From: Lysinibacillus_B sp036662795
GTDB taxonomy: Bacteria; Bacillota; Bacilli; Bacillales_A; Planococcaceae
Length of the DNA stretch: 28,628 bases
Assembly (NCBI RefSeq): GCF_036662795.1
Contig: NZ_JBAFWZ010000034.1
Coordinates: 1 to 28,628, forward strand
Reading direction: 5' to 3'
The position numbers and the translations under genes were made by a program. Of this stretch, positions 13,522 through 22,047 are shown one piece after another. Every line of letters starts with the position of its first letter. The stretch's first letter is position 1. A model generated the notes under the pieces. That model was not told where the DNA came from. It worked only from the letters and a program-made list of their open reading frames with translations, and did not search any database.

Positions 13522-13633
13522 GGAAAATAACAAACTCATGTTGAAAAATATAAAAAATAGCAATGAAATGATTGCGCTATTAAAAAACTGAGAGTAAAGT
13601 TTAAAAAGGGAGAAAATAAAGGAGAGCGTTACA

Positions 13634-14473
13634 ATGGCAAAGGTTATTGGAATCGATACTGGGGGTACGCTAACAAAGCTTGCGTATTTTAATAAAGCTG
13701 GAGAGCTAAAGCTAGAGTTATTTCCATCAAATGAAATGGAATTAGTGAAGGAGTGGCTGCAGCAGCATCCAGATGTAGATGAAATTGGTTTAACTGGTGG
13801 AAGAACCGAACAACTTCGTGATGTATTAAAAACGATGAAATCTATTCAATATATTGTAGAGTTCGAGGCAACTTTAAAGGGTGTTCGATATTTGCTTGAA
13901 AGGGAAGGGCATCAAATCGAAAGTAGTATTATTACAAATATCGGGACAGGTACTTCAATCCATTATATGGATGGGAACTCGCATTCTCGTGTTAGTGGCA
14001 CAGGTATGGGTGGTGGTACGCTTGTCGGATTATCGACACTGTTAACTGGTGTTCGTGATTTTAATGAAATTAAGACACTTGCTGCAACAGGAAATCGTAG
14101 TGACATTGATCTACTAGTCCAAGATATTTATCTTGGTATGGACATGCCACTGGACGGGAAATTAACAGCTAGTAATTTCGGGAAAGTAGGCATTACAGAA
14201 GAGATTAATTATAATAAAAATGATGTGCTTGCAACGGTTCAAGGACTTGTTGGAGAAGTCATTACAACATTAAGTATACAAGTTGCCGAGGAACGTAAGG
14301 CGGACTATATTGTCTATATCGGCTCAACGTTAACAAGTAATGAACATTTAAAAAAGGTAATCTCCCATTATACAATTTTGAAAAAGCATACACCGATTTT
14401 CTTAAAAGACTGTGGTTTTTCCGGTGCAGTAGGTGCACTATTAAATATAATTGAATATAGTCATAGCCATTAA
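13634..14473 (+). CDS. coaW: Type II pantothenate kinase
   Basis: 279 residues. It phosphorylates pantothenate with ATP in the first step of coenzyme A synthesis. It has the actin-like ATPase fold features of the eukaryote/Staphylococcus-type (type II) enzyme: GIDTGGTLTKLAYF (6-19) as phosphate-1 loop, an acidic pair in VEFEAT (75-80; Glu77 or Glu79 the likely base), NIGTGTSIHY, and GTGMGGGTLVGLSTLLTG, then CGFSGAVGALLN near the end. The length matches Staphylococcus CoaW (about 267). Type II enzymes are typically resistant to feedback by CoA. The ATG has AAAGGAGAG upstream. It is followed by a terminator, so probably monocistronic. Confidence 0.92.
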   Translation: MAKVIGIDTGGTLTKLAYFNKAGELKLELFPSNEMELVKEWLQQHPDVDEIGLTGGRTEQLRDVLKTMKSIQYIVEFEATLKGVRYLLEREGHQIESSIITNIGTGTSIHYMDGNSHSRVSGTGMGGGTLVGLSTLLTGVRDFNEIKTLAATGNRSDIDLLVQDIYLGMDMPLDGKLTASNFGKVGITEEINYNKNDVLATVQGLVGEVITTLSIQVAEERKADYIVYIGSTLTSNEHLKKVISHYTILKKHTPIFLKDCGFSGAVGALLNIIEYSHSH

Positions 14474-14481
14474 TTTTAAAG

Positions 14482-14515
14482 CTAGTAAATCACTATTGGT
14501 TTACTAGTTTTTTTA
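14482..14515 (+). terminator. Rho-independent terminator of coaW
   Basis: CTAGTAAA (14482-14489) pairs with TTTACTAG (14500-14507), followed by seven T. It separates coaW from the marR-MFS pair. Confidence 0.85.
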
Positions 14516-14591
14516 TTTACTTTTATATGTAGTAGGCGTAGACTAAAAAGTGAAATTGTTTAACTAGGTAAATAAAAAGAGGTGACAAAGG

Positions 14592-14990
14592 ATGAATCCG
14601 TTATTTCATATGTTTTTTCAGCAGTATAGGTTTTTAGTAAACAGACTGAACGATACGTTAAAGGAGTTTGGACTCTATAATTCTCAATGGACAATTTTGT
14701 TTCTATTACATCAGGAAGGACCGATGAGCTTAACTTCCATTTGGAAATATTTAAATGTCGAAGCCCCAACAATTACAAGAACTGTTGCTCGGTTAGAAAA
14801 ATTAGGACTAGTGGAACGGCAACAAGGAGATGATCGACGTGAAAAAATTGTCTCGTTAACTCCGGAGGCAATCGAGCTATTTCCGAAGGTTGAAAATTCG
14901 ATAATGACGTTTGAGGAGAAGATGGTGAGTAACTTAACAGGTGAAGAACAGGAGCAGCTTGCCATGTTATTGAAGAAAATGAAAGGTTGA
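14592..14990 (+). CDS. MarR-family transcriptional regulator
   Basis: 132 residues with the MarR winged helix: MSLTSIWKYLNVEAPTITRTVARLEKLGLVERQQGDDRREKIVSLTPEA, where the recognition helix (TITRTVARLEKLG) and the DDRR wing are clear. These proteins usually repress their own gene and a neighbouring transporter and respond to small aromatic or toxic compounds. Here the MFS transporter starts only a few bases after the stop, so the two form an operon. A weak inverted repeat (TTTA-ACTAGG-TAAA, 14559-14572) just before the ribosome site AGAGGTGAC may be its operator. The ligand is unknown. Confidence 0.88.
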   Translation: MNPLFHMFFQQYRFLVNRLNDTLKEFGLYNSQWTILFLLHQEGPMSLTSIWKYLNVEAPTITRTVARLEKLGLVERQQGDDRREKIVSLTPEAIELFPKVENSIMTFEEKMVSNLTGEEQEQLAMLLKKMKG

Positions 14991-14995
14991 GCGTT

Positions 14996-16180
14996 TTGGA
15001 GAGAGCGAATAAAATTTTTACAAAGCGATTTTTCGCTTTATTTTTTACGAATATGTCTGTCTTTTTAGTGTTTTACGGCCTTGTTACAACATTGCCGTTA
15101 TATGTTATAGGTGAATTGAAAGGCTCGGAGGATGATGCAGGATTGTTGGTGACGGCATTTTTATTATCCGCTATTCTAGTTCGTCCTTTTTGTGGGAAAT
15201 TGCTGGATATTTACGGTAAAAAAAGAATGTTAACACTTAGTGTATCCTTTTATTTATTTTGCACAGTTCTCTATATTTTTGTTGAACCATTTCTGTTGCT
15301 TTTAGCCTTACGTTTTTTTCAAGGGATTTGGTTTAGTATTGCCACAACGGCAGCAGGCTCGTTAGCAGCGGATATCGTACCTGAAAAAAGAAAAGGAGCC
15401 GGACTAGGTTATTTTACAATGTCTACAAATTTAGCGGTAGTAATAGGCCCTTTTATCGGTTTATTAGTTATTCAATATGCAAGCTTTGATGTATTATTTC
15501 TTGTGCTTTCCACTATTGTATTAGTAGGGTGTGGTATTTCACTTACAATTAATACGAGGGATTTACAAGCGCCGATGAATGTAGAACGAGGCTTTAAATT
15601 TTCCGTTGATGATTTAATTGAGCGTAAAGCATTATCTTATTCGCTTTTGGCCTGTTTACTAGCCTTTTCGTATTCAAGCGTGCTAAGCTTTATCTCGATT
15701 TATGCAGAACACCAAAATTTATTAGCTGTAGCAAGCTATTTTTATGCTGTTTTTGCTGCGGCAATGCTAATTACGCGTCCGCTAACGGGAAAAATTTATG
15801 ATCAAGTTGGACCGCAATTTGTAATTATTCCAGCATTTATTCTATTTTCAATAGGGCTATTTATGCTTGCATCTTTACATGGCGTAATAATGTTTATACT
15901 TTCTGCTATTTTTATAGGCATTGGGTACGGAACATTAACGACAAGCCTACAATCGCAAGCGGTGCAATCTACGACTCACCAGCGAAGCGGATATGCAACA
16001 GCAACTTATTTTACCTTTTTTGATATAGGTGTTGCACTTGGATCGTATGTGCTAGGCATCATAGCAATGGCTTTTAGCTATGAAGCCGTTTACTATTTGG
16101 CAGGGTGTTTACTATTGCTAGTCATGATTCTCTATCTATGGATTAGTCTGAATAAAACTAAAGCTAATAGGATGCTATAG
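14996..16180 (+). CDS. MFS transporter, probable drug/metabolite exporter
   Basis: About 394 residues with 12 predicted membrane helices. Motif A-like sequence RPFCGKLLDIYGKKRML lies between helices 2 and 3, and RPLTGKIYDQVG is its second-half counterpart, typical of major facilitator exporters of Bacillales (YwoG/YfkF-like). The protein is coupled to marR. The TTG at 14996 is preferred because AAAGG in the marR end lies nine bases before it; a TTG at 14987 overlapping the marR stop is the alternative. The MarR partner suggests induction by a toxic compound; the substrate is not inferable. Confidence 0.88.
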   Translation: MERANKIFTKRFFALFFTNMSVFLVFYGLVTTLPLYVIGELKGSEDDAGLLVTAFLLSAILVRPFCGKLLDIYGKKRMLTLSVSFYLFCTVLYIFVEPFLLLLALRFFQGIWFSIATTAAGSLAADIVPEKRKGAGLGYFTMSTNLAVVIGPFIGLLVIQYASFDVLFLVLSTIVLVGCGISLTINTRDLQAPMNVERGFKFSVDDLIERKALSYSLLACLLAFSYSSVLSFISIYAEHQNLLAVASYFYAVFAAAMLITRPLTGKIYDQVGPQFVIIPAFILFSIGLFMLASLHGVIMFILSAIFIGIGYGTLTTSLQSQAVQSTTHQRSGYATATYFTFFDIGVALGSYVLGIIAMAFSYEAVYYLAGCLLLLVMILYLWISLNKTKANRML

Positions 16181-16321
16181 CACCGGAAAAGAACTTGTAG
16201 AATAATTAATGTATTACCTCAAGTAGAAAATTTGTTCGATTTTCATGACTTAATATTAGAAGTAATTTATGAAAATGTTGTAATATAAGCTTGAATAAAA
16301 ATTATGAAAGAAGGTTTGTAT

Positions 16322-18529
16322 ATGTCTAAGTCACCGCTAGAAAGATGGGGAAGTATTGTTGGAGGTAAGCGCTCAAGATGGGTGACAATTGCGATTTGGA
16401 TCACACTAGTCGTAGTGCTGGGACTCCTATTCCCGCAAGTAAATAGTGTTGAAAATTTCGCAGGGGATGATTTACCCGACAATATGACGTCTCGTCAGGC
16501 TGCCGCATTAATAGAAGAACAATTCCCTTCTGATTCAGGGGTACCGTTACTTATTGTTTGGAATAAGGAAGAGGGGCTTGTGAAAGAGGATTTACAGCAA
16601 ATACAAGGCTTGTATAAGAGGTTAGAAGTAGCACCTCTCACAGCACAAACCGTTCTCCCACCCCTACATCAATTGCCAGTAGAGGCATTACAAAGCATGG
16701 TTTCAGAAAATGGAAAATCGATTGTGACACCCGTCTTTTTTGATGAAAGTGCCAACGCTGATATTTCAAAAGAAAATTTAGCTACGTTAACGACGTTAAC
16801 TGAAAAAGAATTGGGAATGAACCCTTATGAAAAAAGTCTGGATGAAAGTGGATTACAGGCGCGCTTTTCGGGACCAATTGGTATTTCTGTCGATGCAACA
16901 AATTTATTTAAGTCCGCTGACTTTAAGCTTATGACAGCAACAGTCATTCTAATATTAGTCCTACTGATTGCCATTTATCGCTCACCGATTCTATCGATTA
17001 TCCCAATACTTGTTGTAAGTATTGCGTTTCTTGTCGTAAGCCCACTACTTGGATGGTTTGCCGAAAGTGGCTGGATCGATAAGGATGCACAGGCTATTTC
17101 GATCATGATCGTATTGCTGTTTGGTGCAGGGACGGATTATTGTTTATTTTTAATTACGAGGTACCGAGATATATTACTAGAGGAGCCTAACAAATTTTTA
17201 GCACTTAGTCAGGCTATAAAAGAATCTGCTGATGCGATTGCGATGAGTGCACTTACAGTTGTGATTGGACTTGCGACACTTGGTTTAGCGGATTATGGTT
17301 CATTTGAGCGCTTTGCCGTTCCATTTAGCTTTGGTGTTTTACTGACGGGTGTTGCTATATTAACGTTACTGCCAGCGATTTTGTCTGTACTTGGTCGCGG
17401 TGCTTTTTGGCCAATGATTCCACGAACAGAGGAAATGGCGAAAGAGCATGCTGAAAAGAAAAATAAACCATATAAGGAACCGAAGTCAAATCATCGCTTT
17501 ATGAAAAAGGTTGGCGATTTTGCTTCTAATAAGCCTTGGCTAGTTATAGTTGTCACAGGGGCTCTGCTAGTAGGTTTAGCACTCGTATCCTCGCAAATTA
17601 AGTATAGCTATGATTTACTATCCTCTTTCCCGGAGGATATGCCTTCACGTGAAGGATTTGCACTAATTGAAGAGAATTTCACACCAGGTGAGCTAGCTCC
17701 AGTAAAAGTATTGGTAGATACGAGTGGAGAGACAATTGATATTTCAGCCCAATTACAGGAGCTTCCTTACGTATCGGTAGTAGATGAAGCACAAACAGGT
17801 CAAAATAACCCCGACATCCAATTATACGAGGTTGATTTGAATAAAAATCCATACTCCAATGAAGCGATGGATGATGTTGATGATATGAAAAAGAGGGTAC
17901 CAGAAATTTTAGAAGAAGCGGGAATAGAAAATGCTTCTGAAAGCTATTGGGTAGGGGGAGAGACGAGTGTTCAGCTCGATACAAAGGACGTACAATCTAG
18001 TGACGAAAAACTAATTCAGCCAATTATTATTATCATCCTGTTCGTAGTTCTTGTCTTATACTTACGAGCAATTATCACATCTATACATCTGATGGTGACA
18101 GTTATTGTGTCATTTTTCGCAGCACTTGGAGCTGGATGGCTCATTTTAACAAATTTCTTTGGAGCAGATGCAATTGCAAGTACGATTCCGCTCTATTCGT
18201 TTGTCTTTATTATTGCGCTTGGCAATGACTATAATATTTTTATGATTTCAGATATTTGGAAAAACCGTAAAAAGGGGATAGAGCACCGTGAAGCAGTTGC
18301 TCGAGGAGTTGCTTCTACGGGCTCGGTAATTACTTCTGCAGGTCTAATACTAGCAGGAACGTTCGCTGTCCTAGCCTCTTTACCAATTCAAGTGTTAGTA
18401 CAATTTGGTGTTGTTACAGCAATTGGAATCTTGCTTGATACCTTTATTGTAAGACCTCTTTTAGTTCCTGCACTAATATCAGTATTTGGTCGTTATTCTT
18501 ATTGGCCAGGTAAACTGTGGAAAAATTAA
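16322..18529 (+). CDS. MMPL/RND-family transporter (YdfJ-like)
   Basis: 735 residues organised as two repeats, each with one membrane helix, a large extracellular domain and five further helices (12 in total). The family-typical membrane aspartate/tyrosine motifs are GAGTDYCLFLITRYRD in the first half and ALGNDYNIFMISDIW in the second (proton relay). Soluble domain starts such as ENFAGDDLPDNMTSRQAA and SFPEDMPSREGFALIEENF are typical. The Actinobacterial members export lipids; Bacillus members (YdfJ, YdgH) are little known and may export lipid-like or toxic compounds. The ATG at 16322 is the start because AAAGAAGG lies seven bases before it; an in-frame ATG at 16304 lies upstream of that site. 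It ends with a terminator and stands alone. Confidence 0.9.
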   Translation: MSKSPLERWGSIVGGKRSRWVTIAIWITLVVVLGLLFPQVNSVENFAGDDLPDNMTSRQAAALIEEQFPSDSGVPLLIVWNKEEGLVKEDLQQIQGLYKRLEVAPLTAQTVLPPLHQLPVEALQSMVSENGKSIVTPVFFDESANADISKENLATLTTLTEKELGMNPYEKSLDESGLQARFSGPIGISVDATNLFKSADFKLMTATVILILVLLIAIYRSPILSIIPILVVSIAFLVVSPLLGWFAESGWIDKDAQAISIMIVLLFGAGTDYCLFLITRYRDILLEEPNKFLALSQAIKESADAIAMSALTVVIGLATLGLADYGSFERFAVPFSFGVLLTGVAILTLLPAILSVLGRGAFWPMIPRTEEMAKEHAEKKNKPYKEPKSNHRFMKKVGDFASNKPWLVIVVTGALLVGLALVSSQIKYSYDLLSSFPEDMPSREGFALIEENFTPGELAPVKVLVDTSGETIDISAQLQELPYVSVVDEAQTGQNNPDIQLYEVDLNKNPYSNEAMDDVDDMKKRVPEILEEAGIENASESYWVGGETSVQLDTKDVQSSDEKLIQPIIIIILFVVLVLYLRAIITSIHLMVTVIVSFFAALGAGWLILTNFFGADAIASTIPLYSFVFIIALGNDYNIFMISDIWKNRKKGIEHREAVARGVASTGSVITSAGLILAGTFAVLASLPIQVLVQFGVVTAIGILLDTFIVRPLLVPALISVFGRYSYWPGKLWKN

Positions 18530-18536
18530 ATAATAG

Positions 18537-18580
18537 CTGTCTTGTTATTCGTTACAGGGCAGTTTTCGTTATTTATTTTT
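18537..18580 (+). terminator. Rho-independent terminator of the MMPL transporter
   Basis: CTGTCTTGT (18537-18545) pairs with ACAGGGCAG (18554-18562) with three G-T pairs. TTTTCGTTATTTATTTTT follows. Confidence 0.7.
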
Positions 18581-18654
18581 CGGCTATGCTTATATAAGCT
18601 ACAAAAGATATAGACTAGTTAATATTTACATTTATTTTGCTTAGGAGAAATCAG

Positions 18655-19608
18655 ATGAAAATACGATTTGGCTATGTAGCAAATGCTCTTGGACTATGGG
18701 ATGCTAGTCCCTCTAAATCCCTCACATTTGCTAGATATTCAGCCCTTCCAGAAAATGAACGAATGGAAAAGCTGATAGAAACGACAGCACTAAACCTAAA
18801 TCATACTAAAAGAATTCTGTATTATAATATCGCGCATGAAATTCCGTTATATCGTTTTTCAAGTTCACTAGTTCCGCTAGCCACACATCCAGAGGTGATG
18901 TGGGACTATATCACACCTTTTAAGGAACAATGGCAAGAGTTAGGAACAATCATCAATCAATTTAATATACGACCAAGTCTTCATCCAGGACAATTTACGT
19001 TATTTACGAGTCCGAGAAATGATGTAACGGACGCGGCTATAAAGGATATGGACTATCATTATAGAATGTTTGAGGCGATGGGTGTGCTAGACCGTGGAAT
19101 TATTAATATTCATATTGGTGGTGCATACGGAGATAAGGAGGCGGCATTATGTCGTTTCCATGAAAATATAAAGAAATTACCACATGACATTAAGGAGTCC
19201 ATGACGCTTGAAAATGATGATAAAACCTATAATGTAGAGGAAACTCTTAGCGTCTGTGAAAGAGAAAAGATTCCAATGATTTTTGATTATCATCATTATA
19301 TGGCAAACAAGACTGAGGATAATATTGCGCAATATTTAGAAAGTATATTTAAAACATGGGATCATCATCAGGAAGTACCTAAAGTACACTTATCCACACC
19401 GAAATCCGAGCAGGCATACCGATCACATGCAGACTTTGTTTCGTTTGATTTTATTCTTCCGTTTATTAAATTGGCAAAAGAGTTAAATCAAGACTTTGAT
19501 ATTATGGTCGAAGCAAAGCAAAAGAACTTGGCCATGCACAAGCTCGTTGAAGATATTGCGGCAATTAGAGGCGTAAAGCGAGTTTCGAGCTCGACCATTG
19601 AATGGTAA
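18655..19608 (+). CDS. uvsE: UV damage DNA endonuclease
   Basis: 317 residues, a TIM-barrel endonuclease (UvdE/UvsE) that nicks DNA next to UV photoproducts. Metal and active-site segments in order: LHPGQFTLF, INIHIGGAYG, TLENDDK, FDYHHYM, KVHLSTPKS and IMVEAKQKN, all conserved in the family. The N-terminus IRFGYVANAL is also typical. The ATG at 18655 is preceded by TTAGGAGAA; a TTG at 18637 would add six residues before that site. It is convergent with a small membrane protein gene; a shared hairpin lies between them. No other repair gene is adjacent. Confidence 0.93.
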   Translation: MKIRFGYVANALGLWDASPSKSLTFARYSALPENERMEKLIETTALNLNHTKRILYYNIAHEIPLYRFSSSLVPLATHPEVMWDYITPFKEQWQELGTIINQFNIRPSLHPGQFTLFTSPRNDVTDAAIKDMDYHYRMFEAMGVLDRGIINIHIGGAYGDKEAALCRFHENIKKLPHDIKESMTLENDDKTYNVEETLSVCEREKIPMIFDYHHYMANKTEDNIAQYLESIFKTWDHHQEVPKVHLSTPKSEQAYRSHADFVSFDFILPFIKLAKELNQDFDIMVEAKQKNLAMHKLVEDIAAIRGVKRVSSSTIEW

Positions 19609-19645
19609 ACGGTCGCATTACAACCTATTTTGCAGTATTTGTTGA

Positions 19646-19672
19646 GGGCAGTCCGTTGCGAGACTGCCCATT
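19646..19672. terminator. Hairpin between convergent genes
   Basis: GGGCAGTC (19646-19653) and GACTGCCC (19662-19669) form a perfect 8-bp stem between the uvsE stop and the stop of the convergent small gene. T-runs are weak on both strands, so it is a probable but not typical terminator. Confidence 0.55.
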
Positions 19673-19679
19673 TGAATCC

Positions 19680-19856
19680 CTATCGTCGGTGCTCTACTAA
19701 ATCAATGGCACCTAAAATAACATGGGCTAGACCAAAGCCGATAATCGACCCTTTGATCAATGGTGTAATGCTTTTATTTTTTCGTAAGGCTAAGCCTGTG
19801 GATGTCACGGCTGTTCCAAGAACGGCAGGTATTAAACCTTCTCGTACACTCTCCAT
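19680..19856 (-). CDS. Small membrane protein of unknown function
   Basis: 58 residues with two hydrophobic stretches, LIPAVLGTAVTSTGLAL and LIKGSIIGFGLAHVILGAI, split by a basic turn RKNKS, and a charged end DLVEHRR. The start is the ATG at 19856 because GGGAGGA lies at normal spacing. The longer open frame to 19931 has no site. The glycine-zipper-like helices suggest a small two-helix membrane protein. I do not recognise the family. Confidence 0.7.
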   Translation of the reverse strand: MESVREGLIPAVLGTAVTSTGLALRKNKSITPLIKGSIIGFGLAHVILGAIDLVEHRR

Positions 19857-19930
19857 AAAAACATTCCTCCCATTATAAGATTCACCAATAGCTTTTGCAG
19901 CACTGTACAGAATAATACGCCTCTCATTCA

Positions 19931-20407
19931 CTATTGTTTATAAAAATTCAAATAATATTTGACTAATGTAATAACTTCCTTTACTTTCCTATACTCTTTA
20001 TCAATGGTATAGGAGATGACCCAAACTGCTAAACTATAGCTAATGATCGAGAGTGCAACTATTTGTAGGAGGGAGAAGTCTATGGGAAGTCGAGTGTTAA
20101 TAATTGAGGCAATAAAAGTAAACATTGCAAGAATGAGACCGCTAAAAAAGTAATAGGTCGTTTTTGATCGTGCAATGTCAGCTGCCTGATTGTGCAATAC
20201 TTCAAGTATATATTCAACTTGTCCTTTAGAATAGCGCTGATCAAAAATAACAAAATACGATTGGTAAATATCATCCGCTAAATTTTTACCAAGTATATCT
20301 TTGTGAATATTTTGTACTAAGGAATCTGAAAAACCCTTATTTAACGCATTCTCTGGGGAAAATAGTTCCTTCTTATTGTCAAAGATATTCCTACTTTGCT
20401 GCCTCAA
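19931..20407 (-). CDS. Membrane protein of unknown function
   Basis: 158 residues. A soluble N-terminal half (about 1-80) has charged helices (SPENALNKGFSDSLVQNIHKDILGKNLADDIYQSYFVIFDQRYSKGQVEYILEV), followed by two membrane helices near 85-103 (FFSGLILAMFTFIASII) and 114-133 (LLQIVALSIISYSLAVWVI). A short basic tail follows (TIDKEYRKVKE). The start is TTG at 20407 with GAGGGAG about ten bases upstream. An ATG a few bases upstream is out of frame. It runs in the same direction as the 58-residue gene and may be co-transcribed with it. No family recognised. Confidence 0.7.
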   Translation of the reverse strand: MRQQSRNIFDNKKELFSPENALNKGFSDSLVQNIHKDILGKNLADDIYQSYFVIFDQRYSKGQVEYILEVLHNQAADIARSKTTYYFFSGLILAMFTFIASIINTRLPIDFSLLQIVALSIISYSLAVWVISYTIDKEYRKVKEVITLVKYYLNFYKQ

Positions 20408-21157
20408 AACATCTCAACTCCCTCGAATTCTATGTTTTTAAATGGGTTACCAGTAGAACGAATTTAGTCTAGACACGAACCGAACAAATCACACCTAACT
20501 TTCAAATACTACTAGTATATTTCCGAAATAGCATTGTATGTTAAAGTCGACAAAATTAATCAAACGAGATAATACCTATTTCCAACAAATAATGGATTTA
20601 AATTTGAAAATTGATTTAGCTTAAATAAAGTTGAAAAACTCCTAATTTATATGGGAATTGACCGATTTTATTGTTATGTTACTTGGATTTTTCACATAAT
20701 TAACTTACAAACATTTTTGTGGCAAAATGCATTTTAGAATGGGTAGGCTTATTAGCGTAGTTAAATTAAGTTTCTTCATTAATTTTTCTTATGACAAAAA
20801 AATATTTGTTAGTTTTGTTTTCTTGATTATTGTGATTTGGCGAAATTGATATACGACTTATTTAAAAATATGTGCAAATACTACTGGATGACACTTATTT
20901 ATATATAAGTAGTATATGAAATGGGCCAATTTCGGTTTTTACCGTTTTAAAATGATGAATAAATAATTTAAAATGAAAAATTTAGAAGGTATTCTCAATT
21001 GCAAGTATCAAAATAGCACAATGAAGTGGGATCATTCTCAAATAATTTGGGTGGAATCGTTCGATGATAGTATTCTACTATTATCGACCTTTAAATAGAA
21101 AAGCGTTGCAAAAATGAAAATAGTCGAGGAATTTATTCAATTTTAGCTTTTTTGATC
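20408..21157. other. AT-rich spacer without a convincing gene
   Basis: About 750 bases, strongly AT-rich, with stop codons in all frames. The longest protein-like frame is a 36-codon one at 20739-20849 with a hydrophobic end but no ribosome site; it is not called. A hairpin at 21062-21086 is described separately. The promoter for the leftward gene at 19931 is presumably near 20420-20520. Nothing else is recognisable. Confidence 0.6.
21062..21086. other. Strong hairpin in the AT-rich spacer
   Basis: CGATGATAGTA (21062-21072) and TACTATTATCG (21076-21086) pair over 11 bases (one G-T pair) around a 3-base loop, TTC. There is no T-run next to it. It stands about 110 bases from the RNase HI-like stop and may be a remnant or part of an RNA; role unknown. 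Confidence 0.55.
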
Positions 21158-21196
21158 GAAAATTCCCCTTCTACTCTATAAATTTAGAAGGGGAAA
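21158..21196 (-). terminator. Rho-independent terminator of the RNase HI-like gene
   Basis: TTCCCCTTCT (21163-21172) and AGAAGGGGAA (21186-21195) form a perfect 10-bp stem. On the minus strand TTTTCG follows. It directly follows the stop at 21198. Confidence 0.8.
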
Positions 21197-21197
21197 G

Positions 21198-21584
21198 TTA
21201 TTTTTTATGGATTGCTTGTCGAGCAAGGGCATCTGCCGCTCGGTTTTCTTTGTCTGAAACCCATTTGATAAAAAATAAATCAAATTGATCGATTAACAAA
21301 AGAGCCTTTTCTAAGTAAGGTTTAAACTCGTCGTTTTTAACATAAGCTTTTTCTACAGAGCTGACGACAATTTTTGAGTCAGAGCGCATGGAAATAAGCG
21401 GGGAATTAAGCTTTGACGCTTCCTCTAGTCCACGAACAAGGGCTGTAAATTCTGCAATATGATTGTTTGATTCTCCAATAAATTCGCTAATTTGAATGTG
21501 GTGACCTTCGCCCTTAATAAAAATTCCAATACCGCTTGGGCCAGGATTACCCGCGCTTGCTGCATCAATATATACTTCTAGCAT
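21198..21584 (-). CDS. RNase HI-family protein (YpeP-like)
   Basis: 128 residues. All four acidic positions of the RNase HI active site are present: Asp7 (VYIDAAS), Glu45 (AEFTAL), Asp69 (RSDSK) and Asp118 (AADALA). GNPGPSGIGIFI is also typical. There is no extra hybrid-binding domain and the basic protrusion is absent, as in the short Bacillus YpeP/YpdQ types. It should cleave RNA of RNA-DNA hybrids, though the activity of this subgroup is variable. The next gene, divergent, is YpeQ-like, the same pairing as in B. subtilis. Confidence 0.9.
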   Translation of the reverse strand: MLEVYIDAASAGNPGPSGIGIFIKGEGHHIQISEFIGESNNHIAEFTALVRGLEEASKLNSPLISMRSDSKIVVSSVEKAYVKNDEFKPYLEKALLLIDQFDLFFIKWVSDKENRAADALARQAIHKK

Positions 21585-21693
21585 AATCTTTTTACACTTC
21601 CTTTACTCTTATGTATTATAGCAAAAAGAAGCTAATGGACAAATGAAAATTAACCGTAGTAAAATGATGAAATATATATAAAGGAGGGCGAGT

Positions 21694-21885
21694 ATGAATA
21701 AGGTTTCGGTCATGAAAGAAATTGATGAAGTAACCGACATATACTGCACGGAATGTTTAGTTATACGCGACCTTCGCAAAACACGGGGGAAATCAGGTGC
21801 ACATCGTTTTTGCATCGAGCAATGCACAGTAGGGGAGCAGCTGCAATTTTTAGGAGAAGAGCTATTAAAAGTGCTCGATGAATAG
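21694..21885 (+). CDS. Small zinc-finger protein (YpeQ-like)
   Basis: 63 residues. A probable zinc site is built from Cys18, Cys21, His37, Cys40 and Cys44 (CTEC, then HRFCIEQC). The family (zinc-finger domain-containing, YpeQ in B. subtilis) is conserved in Bacillales next to an RNase HI-like gene. Start ATG with AAAGGAGGG, a very strong site. Function unknown; a nucleic-acid or protein-binding role is possible. Confidence 0.82.
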   Translation: MNKVSVMKEIDEVTDIYCTECLVIRDLRKTRGKSGAHRFCIEQCTVGEQLQFLGEELLKVLDE

Positions 21886-21948
21886 CATTTTTGTTCTACA
21901 CATAACAGGAATTTGGAGTCGATGTTAGTAGTTAGTAAGGTCAACAAG

Positions 21949-21979
21949 TGGGGCACATGCTGTTTTGTGCTCCTTTTTT
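21949..21979 (+). terminator. Rho-independent terminator of the zinc-finger gene
   Basis: GGGGCAC (21950-21956) pairs with GTGCTCC (21967-21973, one G-T pair), followed by six T. Confidence 0.75.
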
Positions 21980-22014
21980 GAATCCATGAATGTGATAACC
22001 GAATATGGCAATAG

Positions 22015-22042
22015 AAAAAACTCGACCGAAGTCGAGTTTTTT
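22015..22042 (-). terminator. Bidirectional terminator next to the SEC-C gene
   Basis: AAAAAACTCGAC (22015-22026), loop CGAA and GTCGAGTTTTTT (22031-22042) give a perfect 12-bp stem with A/T runs on both sides. It lies just past the stop at 22048. Confidence 0.88.
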
Positions 22043-22047
22043 GCATT

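Noticed and set aside
13555..13585. Hairpin AATAG-CAAT...ATTG-CG-CTATT between the exonuclease gene and coaW
   Set aside because: No T-run on the plus strand and an internal mismatch; too weak to call a terminator.
20739..20849. 36-codon frame with a hydrophobic end in the AT-rich spacer
   Set aside because: No ribosome site before the ATG; AT-rich DNA gives hydrophobic codons by chance. It could be a small membrane peptide, but support is lacking.
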